64,000 nucleotides of DNA, from NCBI GenBank assembly GCA_001414485.1, contig LLEY01000094.1, forward strand, positions 1-64,000. Direction: 5' to 3'. Positions 35,615-47,721 of the stretch are shown in pieces; position 1 is the stretch's first letter; each line of letters opens with the position of its first letter. The notes under the pieces are model-generated. The model had not been told where the DNA came from. It worked only from the letters and a program-made list of their open reading frames with translations, and made no database searches. The translations under genes and the position numbers were made by a program. The DNA is from Calycina herbarum. Lineage: Eukaryota; Ascomycota; Leotiomycetes; Helotiales; Pezizellaceae.

Positions 35615-36990
35615 ATGGGTTCTATCGAAGTTAGCTGGAAGGCCTTGGATATCGCCGTTATTGGTGGTGGAATTGGTAAGGTCCTCCATTGCGCTCTAAG
35701 CCCAAGCCAATCACTAACTAGATTTACAGGTGGTCTTTCCGTTGCAACATCTCTCCGAAAATCCGGGCATAAAGTCACTATCTACGAGCGTGCTGACTTC
35801 GCCGGGGAAGTTGGTGCTTCGATTAGTTGTGCAGCAAATGGAACAAAATGGCTTCACGAGTGGGGCGTAAATGTTCCTATGGGAAGACCAGTCATCTTGA
35901 AAAAATTGATCTCACACGACTGGGACACCGGTGTCGTATCAAATGTATACGATCTTGCCGATTATGAGCAGAGATGGGGACATGTATGTTGTCACAATTC
36001 CTAACTTATCGACACTACTTAACACATTGAAAGGTGTACAACATGTTCCACAGAGTTGACATGCATGCAATGCTTATGGATTCAGCCATGGGTGCCTCGC
36101 ATCCAGGTACCCCAGCTACTTTGAAAGTCAACCACAAGTGTTCGGCAGTTGACCACAAAGCTGGACTTATTAATTTCGAAAACGGAGTTCAAGCAAAACA
36201 TGATTTGATCATTGGAGCAGATGGAATTGGTTCCACAGTCCGAACCACCTTGGGAGTTATCCCAGACAGAAAACAATCCACTTCCCACTGCCTTCACTGC
36301 ATCATTTCAACCGAAGATGTTCACAGACTTTGTTTGAACAACTTTGCTGCCAACGAGGCTATCGAGTACTGGGGTGGGCAAGGAATTGATAAGATTGTCT
36401 TTTCGCCTTGTCGTGAGGGAGAGCTCCACTCATACTATTGTTTCTTTCCAACCGAAAAGAGCAAAAGTGCTGGTGAGGGTTGGGGTCACACCAACACCGT
36501 GGAGGAATTATTGGAACCTTTTGGAACTTTGGATCCCGATCTATTGGCTCTATTCGCAAACTCCACCGACATCAAGCCTTGGCGATTGTTTGTTCACCAA
36601 CCTTACCCTCACTGGCAAAAGGATTTGACATGTATCATGGGAGATGCGGCACATCCAATGATGCCCGATCAATCGCAAGGGGCGTGCACCGCTATCGAGG
36701 ATGCAGCCGCTCTTGGTATAATCTTCAGTCCAAAATACACCTTCTCCAACTCCCCAGAGGATATCAGCAAAGGACTTCAACTTTATGAGGCAGTACGAAA
36801 ACCTCGTGCTTCCCGAGTACAAGCTGCAAGTGCCAGAGCCAGAGAAAATATCACTGAGCGTATTGGATTCTCAAGCAACACTGATAACCCCAACTACAAG
36901 GTATCTGACGAGAAGAACAAGTTGACAATCGAGGAGATGAACGAGTATGATTTGCACGCAGCAATCGCAGCCAAGGTCGCAGAGGCATAG
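35615..36990 (+). CDS. FAD-dependent aromatic monooxygenase (salicylate-hydroxylase-like)
   Basis: Three exons, 35615-35675, 35730-35983 and 36034-36990 (introns 54 and 50 nt), give 423 residues. Group A flavin hydroxylase signs: IAVIGGGIGGLSVATSLRK (dinucleotide fold, residues about 13-31, completed across intron 1), IYERADFAGEVGASI, LIIGADGIGSTVR (DG motif) and CIMGDAAHPMMPDQSQG (GD motif). No signal peptide, so cytosolic. Known relatives hydroxylate salicylate and similar aromatics; the FAD-dependent anthranilate hydroxylase (deaminating, EC 1.14.13.35) of Trichosporon cutaneum makes 2,3-dihydroxybenzoate from anthranilate. Because kynureninase here would make anthranilate, that reaction is my leading guess, but kynurenine 3-monooxygenase or salicylate hydroxylase cannot be ruled out by sequence alone. 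The C-terminal membrane segment usual in kynurenine 3-monooxygenase is not seen. Confidence 0.88.
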
Positions 36991-37381
36991 ATTGCCATGT
37001 AGAATGTGTATATATGATGATGGGCTGGTGTTAAAGACATTTGCAGGCGTTTGTACATACCTTTGGCGGGATATTTATCCGAGTTTTTCTATCTAGAATA
37101 CCCATTCTTTCAAATATAGTACCATTTATCTATTATTTCTCTTTTCGCGATCCTTGAATACTCACTATCCTAAGAGTAGCTATCTATCTACCAAGTACAC
37201 GGCCAACTTTTCCCTGACTCCGTCACTAGAACTGGCTTACTAAAATAGTGGAGCATCTAAATCAACCTGGAATCTCCCCTAATTGTTGGACTCAACCCGG
37301 TCATCGTCACTTCACAGTTGTACAACGTCGAAATACTCCGGAGAGATTCCCTTCATCCTTCTGATGCCCGAATATACTGAA
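36991..37381. other. Spacer upstream of the Zn2Cys6 regulator
   Basis: 3' region of the FAD monooxygenase and promoter of the regulator, both plus strand. No gene seen. Confidence 0.5.
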
Positions 37382-39774
37382 ATGTCTACAACCCCGGAAC
37401 GCCCAGCAAAACGTGTACGACAAGCATGTGAGCCTTGTCGGTAGGTGAAATTTCTCCTTTGACCTCTCCCATTGTTGAACAATACCTGATAGATGCGACA
37501 AGTCGCAAGAAAACACGATGTCCGGGTGAAAAACCAACGTGTTCATATTGTTCACGGTTGCATCAGCCCTGCGTATATGCGGAGGAAAGAAATGAAAATG
37601 GACGGGGTTTAAGGAGTGTTTCCCCCATTCCTCAGTCGCCACCTGTTCGGGCGTCGAGGCCTTCTACTGGCGATACTAGACTGGTAAGTTTTATTTCCCC
37701 CCAAAAAATATTCGGATTTTTTGTAGAATAGAAACTGAATGAAGTTCAGGAAGATAGACTGAGAACTGTGGAATCGCAACTTGCTGAGGTTTTGGCGAAT
37801 CAAGGTTCTCACACGAGAACTCCAGCACCGCAAGTCCCAGAATCTCCGACCCGTTTACATCATGGACGAAGGAATCCAGGTGTAAATTCTCACGATAGGT
37901 AAGCATTCATTCTGATCTAGACAACGTTTATCTAATCGCATCACAGCCGACTTCCTTCCTGGGATGTCATTCAAGCCGTTGCGGAAGCATATTTCACGTA
38001 TTGCGACTGTCAACCATTACCTCTATTCCATCGCTCTTCATTCATTCGCACTCTGAAAGAACGTGACTCCGAAGTCATATTATCTGTATTAGCTCTAGCA
38101 TCAAGATTTGTTCCATTCGCCAATGATCCCACAATTGAAGTTGAATATGTCGAGGCAGCTAGAGCGATCATCTCGAAAAAGATTTTCGATGGCACTGTTG
38201 CATTATCAACAATTCAATCTCTATGCCTGCTCAGTCTAGTTGACTTCACAAGTAAGCTATCATGCTCAAATCACACTACCTAAGCTGATGTCTATAGATG
38301 GCAACACAAAACGCGCGAGTGTACACAGCAGTCTCGCCATGAGCCTAGCCCAGAATGCCGGCTTAACACGAGAAACCCATGCTTCAATCTCACCTATAGA
38401 GAAAGAAGAAAGAAGACGAGCTTTTTGGAGTCTCTTCCTCCTAAAACGACTACACGGGGCTGATTTCATGGTTCTAGATTTCTCAGCTGAAGACAACTTT
38501 CCCTGGTACCCCGAAACCACCGGAAAACCCCCAAGATACGGACCGGCCGAAACCCCTTCTGCCAATGGTCCTGATCCCTCTCTAGACAAAGGAATCGTAG
38601 CCTACGCCATACAATTAAGTGAGGTATGGTTCAAAATCACCAGATATGCTTGGAGAAGAGGTATCCCCAACGACTCGCCCCCTTGGTCTCCTCAATCCGA
38701 GTACTCCATCGCATTAGCCCAGCAAATGGACTTCGAAACGCGGATGCCATATATCCATCGTTTCAACCCCGCAAAATTCTCGCAGAGACCAATTGAAGAA
38801 CTTGAGCAGGCGAGAGATTATTGGGCTCCATGGTTGTTGATACAATTTCTCTACCACACAAATCTCTGTCTTCTCAACCACCCCTTATTACTCTCCCTTC
38901 GATTACGGAATTTCAAAGGAGTAATACCAGAGATTTTTCTGCAGAACACAGCGGATTTGATGGCGAGTCATGCTTCTTGGATTATCAATTTCATCGATAT
39001 GCTGGAGGCGAAGGAATTCAAGGTTTCGGACCCGTTTTTGGCGCATTGTGTTGCCATTGTTGCAACGATTTATTTACAGGAGAGTTTTGTGGATGATGAG
39101 AGTAAGAGGAGAGAGAAGCAGTCTAACTTTGATAAATGTTTGCTGTTCATTCGAGGATTTGGGGGGCAGTGGCCGCATGTTGGACGGATTGTGAGTCCTA
39201 CATCTTCCCCCTTCGCCCGCCTATTCAATTATCAAGGTAGTTAACATCTAACCAAAAACAATAGGCTCAAAAACTCGCCTCCCTTTCAGAAACGGTTTCC
39301 TCAACCCAAGTAGCAAGCGACGAACCCATCCGCCAAAACCGCAAACTCCTCATCGACCTAGGCCAATTCTTTGAGATCTTGGAATACTCTTCTTCCTCTG
39401 AAGTCATCGGTTCAGCCAGAAACTTGTTTGATCCATCGCTTCATTCTACGTTGACGGCTTCGAGGACAGAAATGGCGCAGACTACTGTTTTGCCGGAACC
39501 TACTAGAGTTGAGAGACAGGAGTTTGGAACTCCGAATTCGGGGACTCTGATTGGGACTGTGTTGCAGGGGAGTAATGATGGATTTTTGGGATTTGGAAAT
39601 GGTGGAGGTAATGGGATGGGTTTGGGTATGAATGCGAATGCGAATGCAAATGGGAGTATGCAGTCTTTCCAGTTCTCGGACGATGAACTTGCGGTTCTTG
39701 CGGAGAACTTTTTTCATTCGAGGCCGGTTGATGGGGAGGGGAATGCGGGGTGGTGGAATATGGGGAATCTTTGA
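37382..39774 (+). CDS. Zn2Cys6 transcription factor with fungal-specific (MHR) domain
   Basis: Six exons: 37382-37440, 37503-37683, 37732-37898, 37947-38251, 38298-39190, 39265-39774; 704 residues. The finger is read as CEPCRRKKTRC then PGEKPTCSYCSRLHQPC, residues 16-43, spacing C-x2-C-x6-C-x6-C-x2-C-x6-C. The acceptor ending at 37502 was chosen because it alone gives this spacing; an earlier AG keeps the frame but adds four residues. A short linker helix (KLNEVQEDRLRTVESQLAEV) can dimerise. From about residue 145 the fungal_trans domain appears (AVAEAYFTYCDCQPLPLFHR, RRAFWSLFLLKRLHGADFMV). The tail is Gly/Asn-rich. It lies at the edge of the tryptophan cluster and is a natural candidate for its regulator; that is inference. 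Confidence 0.88.
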
Positions 39775-40220
39775 ATTCGACGAATGTGTAACCGGAGAGG
39801 CAGAGATGTTTCTATTCATAATGGTTCTTATATTTGGGTAGCCTATTCCCGGTCCCCTGGTTAGGCTACAAGGCCCTGTTAGCGGATGGCTTCAAGCGCT
39901 GAGTCAAATTTGAAAGTCTCACTAATGCACCTGGGTTACTCAGCACGAAAGCTCCGAGAACAAAACATTTCAAATTGATTTCTCATTCTTTTCCCGTTCC
40001 TTGATACTGCTGATTTTATTGAGTTTTATTGGGTGGTTTTTTTAGGCCTTCAAATCCCGAAGTGATCCTCGTCACGAGTTTGGGGGTTGCGAATCAGCAA
40101 GGTCCTCTAACGGATATATATCATTAACGAAACAACACCAAAGTCAATTTTTCATCGAATATACAGGCACAAAACTACATCGATACCAAACCCAACCCAT
40201 CACCTGAAATCCCCATCAAA
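39775..40220. other. Spacer upstream of the aquaporin
   Basis: 3' region of the regulator and promoter of the aquaporin. Nothing further seen. Confidence 0.5.
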
Positions 40221-41614
40221 ATGACACCAACGCACTCCACCCCCATCCAAACGGATACCGAAAAGGCCCTCTCAAACATACATACAAACACGAGTACAAC
40301 CCACAACACAACCTCACCCCTCATATTGAAGAAATCCTACCGAACGAATACCCAACCTTTCATCGGACGACTGGGAGGGAACCAAGGCTTTGCTTTAGAT
40401 GGAAGAGATGGCGCGGACTCGGAGAAAGTGAGGGAGACGCCTGATGCTGCTCCTTGTATGAGTATTAGGGATCAATTTGGGTTGGAGGGGTTTAGATGTC
40501 CTGGGCTTTGGAAGGCGGGGATTTTGGAGGGTGTTGGTTAGTTCTCCTTTTGGTTCCTTTAATTTTCCTTCCCTCTTCCTTTTATGAGGAGCAAAGAGCG
40601 AACAGGGGTAAGGGTAAGGGGAAGAGTAACAAAAACTAACTTTCAAACCCCCCCCAAAAAGGATCATTCATGCTCAACTTTCTTACGATATGGATTAACT
40701 CCTCGCCCTCTGGTATCCCTCTCCCTCCATCCGCACAGTTTGGGAATTTCAATAACGCCGCGTTTTTGGGACCTCTCATAGGAGGAATTACGAATTGGTT
40801 GCTCATTACGCTTTTTACTTTCTCGTTTGGGGCGTTGACGGGGGCGCATTTGAATCCTACTATTACGATAGCTACCTTCTTCGCTCGTCTCTGCTCCCTT
40901 CCTAGGATGGTAATCTATGTATTTTTCCAAACAGGTGCTTCGGCACTAGCTGGTCTCATGGTGAGAGCAGCGATGGATACTAGAGATTTCAAGACGGGAG
41001 GGTGTTGGTTATACACCGACGTCGTTTCTGTTTCTTCAGCTTGGGTGGTGGAATTTGTCTGTTGTCTTGCCCTCCTTTTTCTTGCTTTTGGAGTTGGACT
41101 CGATCCGAGGCAGAAAATGGTGATTGGTGAGTGAAACCTTTCACTTTTCGTCGGGGAATTCTCTTCTTGTACTCCCAGAGTAGATTTAGCGAGGTTTGAA
41201 GTACTGAACTGACCCTGAGATCTTGGGAATAGGACCGACGTTGGGACCGGTGCTTGTGGGTATGACGCTGGGAGTTATTAGTTTTGGGAGTGGGTTTGTT
41301 AGGTATGGACATGGGGGTGCGAGTTTGAATCCGGCGAGGTGTTTAGGGGTTTTTGTTGGGGGGAGGTGGGAGGGGTGGCATTGGATTCATTGGTATGTTG
41401 TTTTGTTTTTGCTTCCTTCTATTACCTATTGGGTTCTTCTTGGGGCTAGTTGGGGCTTGATGGGAGGAATAGGGGCTAATATGGAATTAGGGTTGCGGAT
41501 ATTGCAGCTTGCATGGTTCATGGGCTTTTCTATTTCTTGATCCCGCCTTGGGAGGAGTTGGAGGAGTTGGTCCAGAAACACCCTTCTTCGACGAGGGGGA
41601 ATGAGAAATCGTAG
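40221..41614 (+). CDS. Aquaporin / aquaglyceroporin (MIP family)
   Basis: Channel for water or small neutral solutes in the plasma or another membrane. Four exons, 40221-40536, 40662-41126, 41233-41448 and 41508-41614; 367 residues. A long hydrophilic N-terminal tail (about 95 residues) precedes six membrane spans. Pore boxes: HLNPTIT (NPT in place of NPA) and SLNPARC (canonical NPA). Reading straight on at 41449 gives an early stop in an odd frame; splicing a 59-nt intron there (donor GTTGGG, acceptor TTGCAG) instead gives GLFYFLIPPWEELEELVQ, a normal last span and tail, so I prefer it. The third-exon Arg after NPA is kept. It sits beside the regulator of the tryptophan cluster; whether it moves a pathway compound is unknown. 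Confidence 0.88.
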
Positions 41615-42681
41615 GAAAGAGGGGGTTTGATTTGATATAGATAGACAAATTTCGCCCATATATAACACTATCTTGATATCGTTGTGTTAATTCATTAGTT
41701 GATATAATTTTATGCTATACTTGGTAAGCTCGAAATCCCCTTTTCACGGTCAATAACTTTTCCGATCGGTGGACCCTGAGGTCAAGTTTCATTAGTTGAA
41801 TGGAAAATTTACTGTGAACTTGGATTCAATCATTTTTTTCCTTTCGTGATTGGAAAAAGGTCACGCTACGAGTAGTCACGTTTTATCAATATTTTAGTTT
41901 CTTACAAATAATGCTAGCCTATTAAATTCATTCATTAATAGACTCGCAAGGACATTTGAGTGTATATAGCAGCCTTATTATGTCGAAGGGGTTAATCATG
42001 CGGGCAGACCACAGTCATGTGACTAAAGCATTTTAATATATTCTGTAACTTCTTAGGAATAGTTAAAATGTACTTTGTTTGTTTTAAGAGGTAGAATTTC
42101 AACCTTACACTACGAGTAGTTAGTTACCATTTGTACATTTGTTGACGAGATACAGAAGTTTCTATATAATTACCGATGCTAAAACCCCTCTAGAACTATA
42201 GTCTTTTCTTCGGAAGATTGATTGGTTTTCTGCACCATTCATTTCTGGCGGGTGATTGAATACAAGCTTTAACGATTTAGATGCATGTCTGTTACTGTCA
42301 TGAGATTCGATTTAGTGATTTCGACATGAATACCGATAGAAACCACCGGAAAAGAAAGCCTCCTTGATGCCGCTTTCCTAAAACAGAATCGGTAATATTC
42401 GGGAAAGCAGCACCCATTATTTGGGCAGTTTTTGCTTTGCTTCATGCCGCTTTGTACTTTGTACGTACAAGACAAGGGTAAGACGAGGCGCAGCCCCCAC
42501 TTCAACCGCCGACCTGCCGCCTTCCAACTTGAAAATGAATGATAACAGCAACCATGATTCTCTTAGCTGCCTTGATGCTCTACATATATAATATGAGACC
42601 CCAAACTCATTTTCTCTTTTGTCCGTCGTAAACTACATCTCTTTGAACTTCATCGAGACCTCAGAAGCTCCTTTTCACATC
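41615..42681. other. AT-rich spacer, 1.1 kb
   Basis: Promoter side of the two-finger protein. The 11-mer CTACGAGTAGT occurs twice (41866-41876 and 42110-42120), about 244 bp apart. No coding region supported. Confidence 0.5.
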
Positions 42682-45600
42682 ATGGATTCAAATCCCCTTT
42701 TGTTTGACATATATGGGTCAATTAACGACGAGCTGGAAGAACTGGGTAAGGCTCATAGATTGGAAAGATATATTGCTCTTAGTAAGTTCTATCCGAGTAA
42801 TCATTTCTTGGAACTTGTACTGATATGAAGCGTGCAGAGATTCGGGATGTAACAGATGTGGCAAGAAGACGCCATGAGCGGCAGCAAAAGATACAGGCGA
42901 TGGAGAGTGAAATATCGAATTTTCATTTGAAACAAAGTTCAATCCTGGATTCCGATCTTGTGGGAAACTCCAGTTTCTCGTCTGGTGCTCTCGTGATGGA
43001 ACCATGGCAATTGTCAGGATCCATGATAAAAATGCCTCCGACCACTCGCCCCGCGCCTCCTGCTTCGTTCATTCATAACATGAATACGGTACCCCCGGCT
43101 ATCTTTCCTGGTTACCCAGACACGTTCGATGTGCCATTATCTTCGGTGTTAATGGATGGTTCTTCTTCGAGAAAAAGACCCTCCTCCGTCGCATCCAATT
43201 CTAAAGGAAACAAACGAGCGAGGCTGCTGAACGATAATAAGGCTCCTTGTTTGCGATGCAAGATATTAAAAAAAAAGGTTGATTTGTTTCATGCTGCTTG
43301 TCAAGCTTAGACATTAATATCTTATAGTGTGACTCTGAAGATGATTGTGCTCATTGTCCACAACAAAGTTTCGACAACGAGAATGATTACTGGAAAGTCC
43401 TGGGTTGTGTTCGAGGTCAGCTCCGAGATATGGCGAGTGTATTCTGTCCAGGTCAGTCATTAATAACCTCTTTCTAGAGCCCAACTAACAGAAATTTCAA
43501 GATTTTGCAAGGGAAAATAGGAGAATGCTCAAATGCCAATCCGGAAATCTCCTTGCTATTGACTTTGTCCTAACAAAGTCTCGGGTCTCAATCGGAAAAA
43601 AGAAGCGGATGCTACAGCTTCTCCAGAACCGAACAGATTTTGCTGAATTGCAGGATTCGTCTTGGGAAAATACCGAAAACCGGAGACTTTTAAGTCAATT
43701 TGCGCAGAGCCAGACTGGGACGTGTGGAGAAGATGAACTTACAACTAGTCTTGTTTCTTTTGAAGACTACGAAGCGGTTTGGGCACTTCTTCAAACTGTT
43801 TCTATGGACCCAGTCTATGCTGGAGCAACAGAGTACAATGTTTTCACACTTCTACGTCTTGGAAACTCTTGTTTAAGAGGTGCACCTGTAGGTTTACTCT
43901 GCGGAATTCTTGGACTCTTGCTGACTACTATTTAGGCATCGTGGGAAATATTCCGTCAGAGTAAAGCGTTGTTGCGACAAGCCGTGGAGCTTTACTTGCT
44001 AGAACGTCTTTGTGGTCACATTGCCTCGGGCGATCTCACTGGCTCACCACCATTCGACCCTACTAAACTTCCTCAGTCAAATACCTTGATACTTGTCGAT
44101 ATCAAGGGAGATAAGGAAGCTTTCCTAGAAAATTTTGAACGGCTATGTGCTGGTCGCGGAAGACTCACGGGGCACTCGCAACTTGCTTGCTTTTATGCAT
44201 TGATGGTATTTAGTATAGTCAAAGGACTTCTCATTGACGCATATTCGGTACGAAATACATGCGACGACGTGAACCCATGGGATGAGACATGCGCACTTCG
44301 AATCACGAGCGCATTTAAGACACTTGTCAGTGTATTCAATTGGTCGTCAAAACAAGATGTCATGTTGCAAAATCAGCTCGATCTCGTGGATTTTGCAGCC
44401 GTTCCTGCTTCTCGAGATATGTTGAAGGTCGAAAAATGGGATGAACGAGGGTTCAAGTCGTCTCGAGATTTTCTTTTGAACCTTGGATCGCTCGTTTTGC
44501 CCAACGACTCGTACAATGGATTCTTCAAGCAAAAGTTTGGTTTGGAGAAGGTTCCTGTCTATCTGCCAAATATTCAGTCACCCGCCAACTCCCCGAAACG
44601 CATCGCTGAGGGTCTCCGGAGTAATAACCGAACCCCTAATTTGAGTTTTTTGTCAAAAAAAACAAAGCCTTTCACAGTCCATAAGTTCTCTTCGGCAACA
44701 GTTATCGCTGCTGTAGAGCCGGATTGTCCTGGCAGTCCAGACACCCTTTCTCCTGAGCCTGAATTGAGTACTACATCGGATTCGGACGAAGCTCAGTCGA
44801 CATTTACCTTCGTTGGTGAGGACCAAGATGGCGAGTCAACTTTGAAACGTTCTGTTATTGGACGTCGTGGAGGGCTGAACCAGGAAAAGCTCAAGAAATT
44901 TAGAGAGTTGAGAAAAATAGGAGCTTGTTGGAACTGTTGGGTCATGAAAGTACCGGTCAGTATTCCTATCTTTTTTCCCCGAATAATGTGCCAGGTCAAT
45001 TACCGAGACAGTTTAGAAGGACTAGAACCCGAGTTTGTTAATTCTTCTAAACCTCCTCGAATAGTGCGTTTGATTCTCCTAAATTATTTCGTGCAATCAC
45101 GAGAAAGGTGGTCTCTGACAGACATACAGTGCTCTGAAGGACACCCTTGCCAACGTTGCAATGGCAAATCAAAATCCAATGGAACAAGTCCAGTGTGTAA
45201 TAGAGCACCATTTTCTGCAAATGTATCGCTATTTTTTCCAGGTACGAAGGATTCTAAAATATAATTTTGCTAGAAGCTGATACAAGTTTATAGAGTATTT
45301 CAACTCGAGCTTCACAACTGAACTCACTGATCGATATGTGAATGAATATATACAGGGCTTTACCGACCAGTCCGTTCCAGTGACCCTTTCCTGGATTGGA
45401 CAACCACCTTTGGAGCTAAACGCAACTATTTTCTCCCCAACGCCAAATTCAAAAGCCCAGGAAAACTATACTGGCCATTTGAGTCGGTCTTTAGGTGTAA
45501 GGTCCTTGCCAATTGGATTGTCTCCTCTTGATACCAGTGCGGCAGGAAAGGCCATACTGCTTTACTTGGAAGATGTCTTGAAAAATCAGTTCAATGAGAA

Positions 45601-46414
45601 ATTCTTTTCAGCCAACATAAGTACGGACATTTGGCCAGAAATTTCGAAAAAGACTATGCAAACAATTTCCTCTTTTTACCATGCCAGAGAAGAGGTAAGA
45701 TTCGCATCCATGTCTACTCATGGAACCATTACTGACTCATGGATGCAGAAGGATCCCGTTTTACATGATGTCCTCTTGTTCTACCTGAATCTAAGTCTCA
45801 TGTCTTCCCCCATCATGTTGACACAATCATCCGCCGAAATAATCAACGCAAAAATTGGAGACGTGCTCCCAGACTGTCGCCTTTTCTCTTCTCGCATGCT
45901 CGACAGGCAAATAAAGCACATTCTCTACCTCGAGAACCGAAAAATACTCGAGCGCGTACTAAGCAATCTCGAAAAGCTCATCCGTGGGCGGAAACCATCC
46001 TCCTGGATCACAGTTTTCTGCACAATCCTAGTTCTGGCTTACTCTATCGAAGCACTACAATCCCAAGCACAAGTACATTTCAGCACTATGGAGCCCAACT
46101 GCGGTGCATCCTCCGCCTCTGAAAAAGAGACAGCGAAGAAAATGTGTCAAGCACTTGATGATATTCCTTTCGCCCAACTAAAACATTTATTTCACTCCAT
46201 CCATCGAACCTGGCAACCCGAAAAGGGGGGTTTCAACCCATTTTTATCAGAGAGCGTAACGGCTGAGAAGATGGAACTTGATACCCCGGCCACGGTGATG
46301 ATTGAGGGAATGAAAGAGGTTATCGCGAAATGTGCGTGTGATTTCAAAATACCTACTGTAATGCAGGGCAGATTTGAGCTAATACAATACAGTGCCCAGC
46401 AGAGAAAACTTTGA
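42682..46414 (+). CDS. Large protein with two separate Zn2Cys6-like fingers
   Basis: Seven exons: 42682-42781, 42838-43277, 43328-43451, 43502-43887, 43936-44955, 45130-45241, 45294-46414; 1100 residues. Finger 1 (about residues 170-205): C-LR-C-KILKKK-C-DSEDD-C-AH-C, then 16 residues to a last Cys in WKVLGCVRG. A helical regulatory-like region follows (LLRQAVELYLLERLCGH, EKWDERGFKSSRDFLLNLG). After a Ser/Pro-rich acidic linker comes finger 2 (about residues 685-715): C-WN-C-WVMKVP-C-SEGHP-C-QR-C, with 12 residues to the last Cys, then FFPEYFNSSFTTELTDRYV and a second helical region to the C-terminus. In both fingers an intron falls exactly before the third Cys. The frame runs without a stop through the linker, so this is one polypeptide. 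Probably a nuclear regulator; targets unknown. The 3' end could have one more small exon. Confidence 0.8.
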
Positions 46415-46670
46415 GATGCCGGATTTTGGCAGCATTGATACTACTGAGGGGCAAGACTTCGGGAAGTTGAACTCTGGAAGGTTGTTAGGGAGTTTCTTGA
46501 AGCCATTTAGGGTTGGGGGAGAGAATAACAAAGATAAACCATTAAATAGCGGTATTCGTTTCAAGTCAGTTTGAAAGGGAAAAAGGTTATTATTATGCGT
46601 ACTGGTATGTATTAACGACATAGCACTGAACTAATTGTACAAAAATATAATATCAAACACTCCCGATTTC

Positions 46671-47169
46671 TCACTGTATCTCCACTGGTTTTTGCACTTC
46701 CCTCGAATGCGCTTCTGTCTTAACACTTTCCCCGCTCACTTCCTGCGCCTCTGGTCCTGGCAATTCCCTTGGTACTTGTGCCATGTTCGTTCCAGTCCCT
46801 CCATCTCCATAATTCCCGTTCGCTCCTTGGTATGAGGTCACACCATAAGACGTCCCCACATAAGCTTCAGGGTCCGAGCCGTGATTGACAGCGCGGTAAG
46901 TTTTTCCGAGTTGTTCGTTGCTTTTGAGTTGCTCCCTCCTCCGTCTTCTGCTTCGAGTAACAACTATGCATAAGACAATGCCAGATATGAGGAGGAGGGC
47001 GACGATGACAATGGGAATGGCGATGGCTAATTTTGTTGTTGTAGATATGCCGGCGTTGACCGTGTTTTGTGTATCGGCGAATTGTTGGTCGAAATTGGAA
47101 GTCTGCTGGTTGTTAGTGATTTTGACTGGGATTAAGAGGAAAGGAACGTACGGAAGTAGATGATGACAT
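46671..47169 (-). CDS. Small single-span membrane protein with an 18-nt first exon
   Basis: Two exons: 47169-47152 (six codons, MSSSTS) and 47102-46671, with a 49-nt phase-0 intron; 149 residues. Residues about 25-48 (KLAIAIPIVIVALLLISGIV plus LCIVV) form one membrane span, followed by a stop-transfer TRSRRRREQLK. The short N-terminal part is Ser/Thr/Asn-rich with no signal peptide, so a type III-like topology with the tail in the cytosol is expected. The tail is Gly/Asn/Tyr-rich, then Glu/Pro-rich. No family recognised; this layout is common among fungal plasma membrane sensors and small hypothetical proteins. Confidence 0.65.
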
Positions 47170-47721
47170 TTTTGTGAATTATTGATAAGATGCTGCTTGT
47201 GTCGATTCGAGGGAGGCTTGACCTTTTTATCATTTTGCTCGTATGTTGGAACTAATCATTCCAGTGGCAGTGCGACATCTTAGGGTCTTGGTTTCACGTA
47301 AATCTTGTTGGTGATGACATGCTTACGCAGGGCTGAGTGTGTCGCCCGCAAGCCTTGGTTGGCTACGGCTATGACAACATGAAACGTACGGTCGGGTACT
47401 CGTAAAGTAGTATTAGTAGTATGATTACTCCAGCTGTGCTTGTTTTGAAGGCATAGATGAAGATACGTCACGTGACAATATCACGTTTTCGGGATGCCCG
47501 GTGGCATTTGAAAATTATTGAATTTCCGCCTAGCATTTTGACGCTTGATTTGTTGCAAGCATTGTCGGTTACTTGGATTTTGTTCTCGAACCACCCTATG
47601 AGGCCTGTTAGTTGAGTTCTTGGAGAGGGGAAGGTTAGAAGGTTGGAAGTTTACATTTAGGGTCAATCTCACCGACGTAGTCCTTGGTGAGGGACATGTA
47701 GATTTGACGATCGGTTGTTTT
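47170..47721. other. Spacer, 0.55 kb
   Basis: Promoter of the single-span protein and 3' region of the small secreted protein. No gene supported. Confidence 0.5.

Noticed and set aside
46392..46574. Extra 3' exon for the two-finger protein
   Set aside because: The frame reads sensibly, but no acceptor near 46391-46405 joins it in phase with the donor at 46358; the stop at 46414 is used instead.
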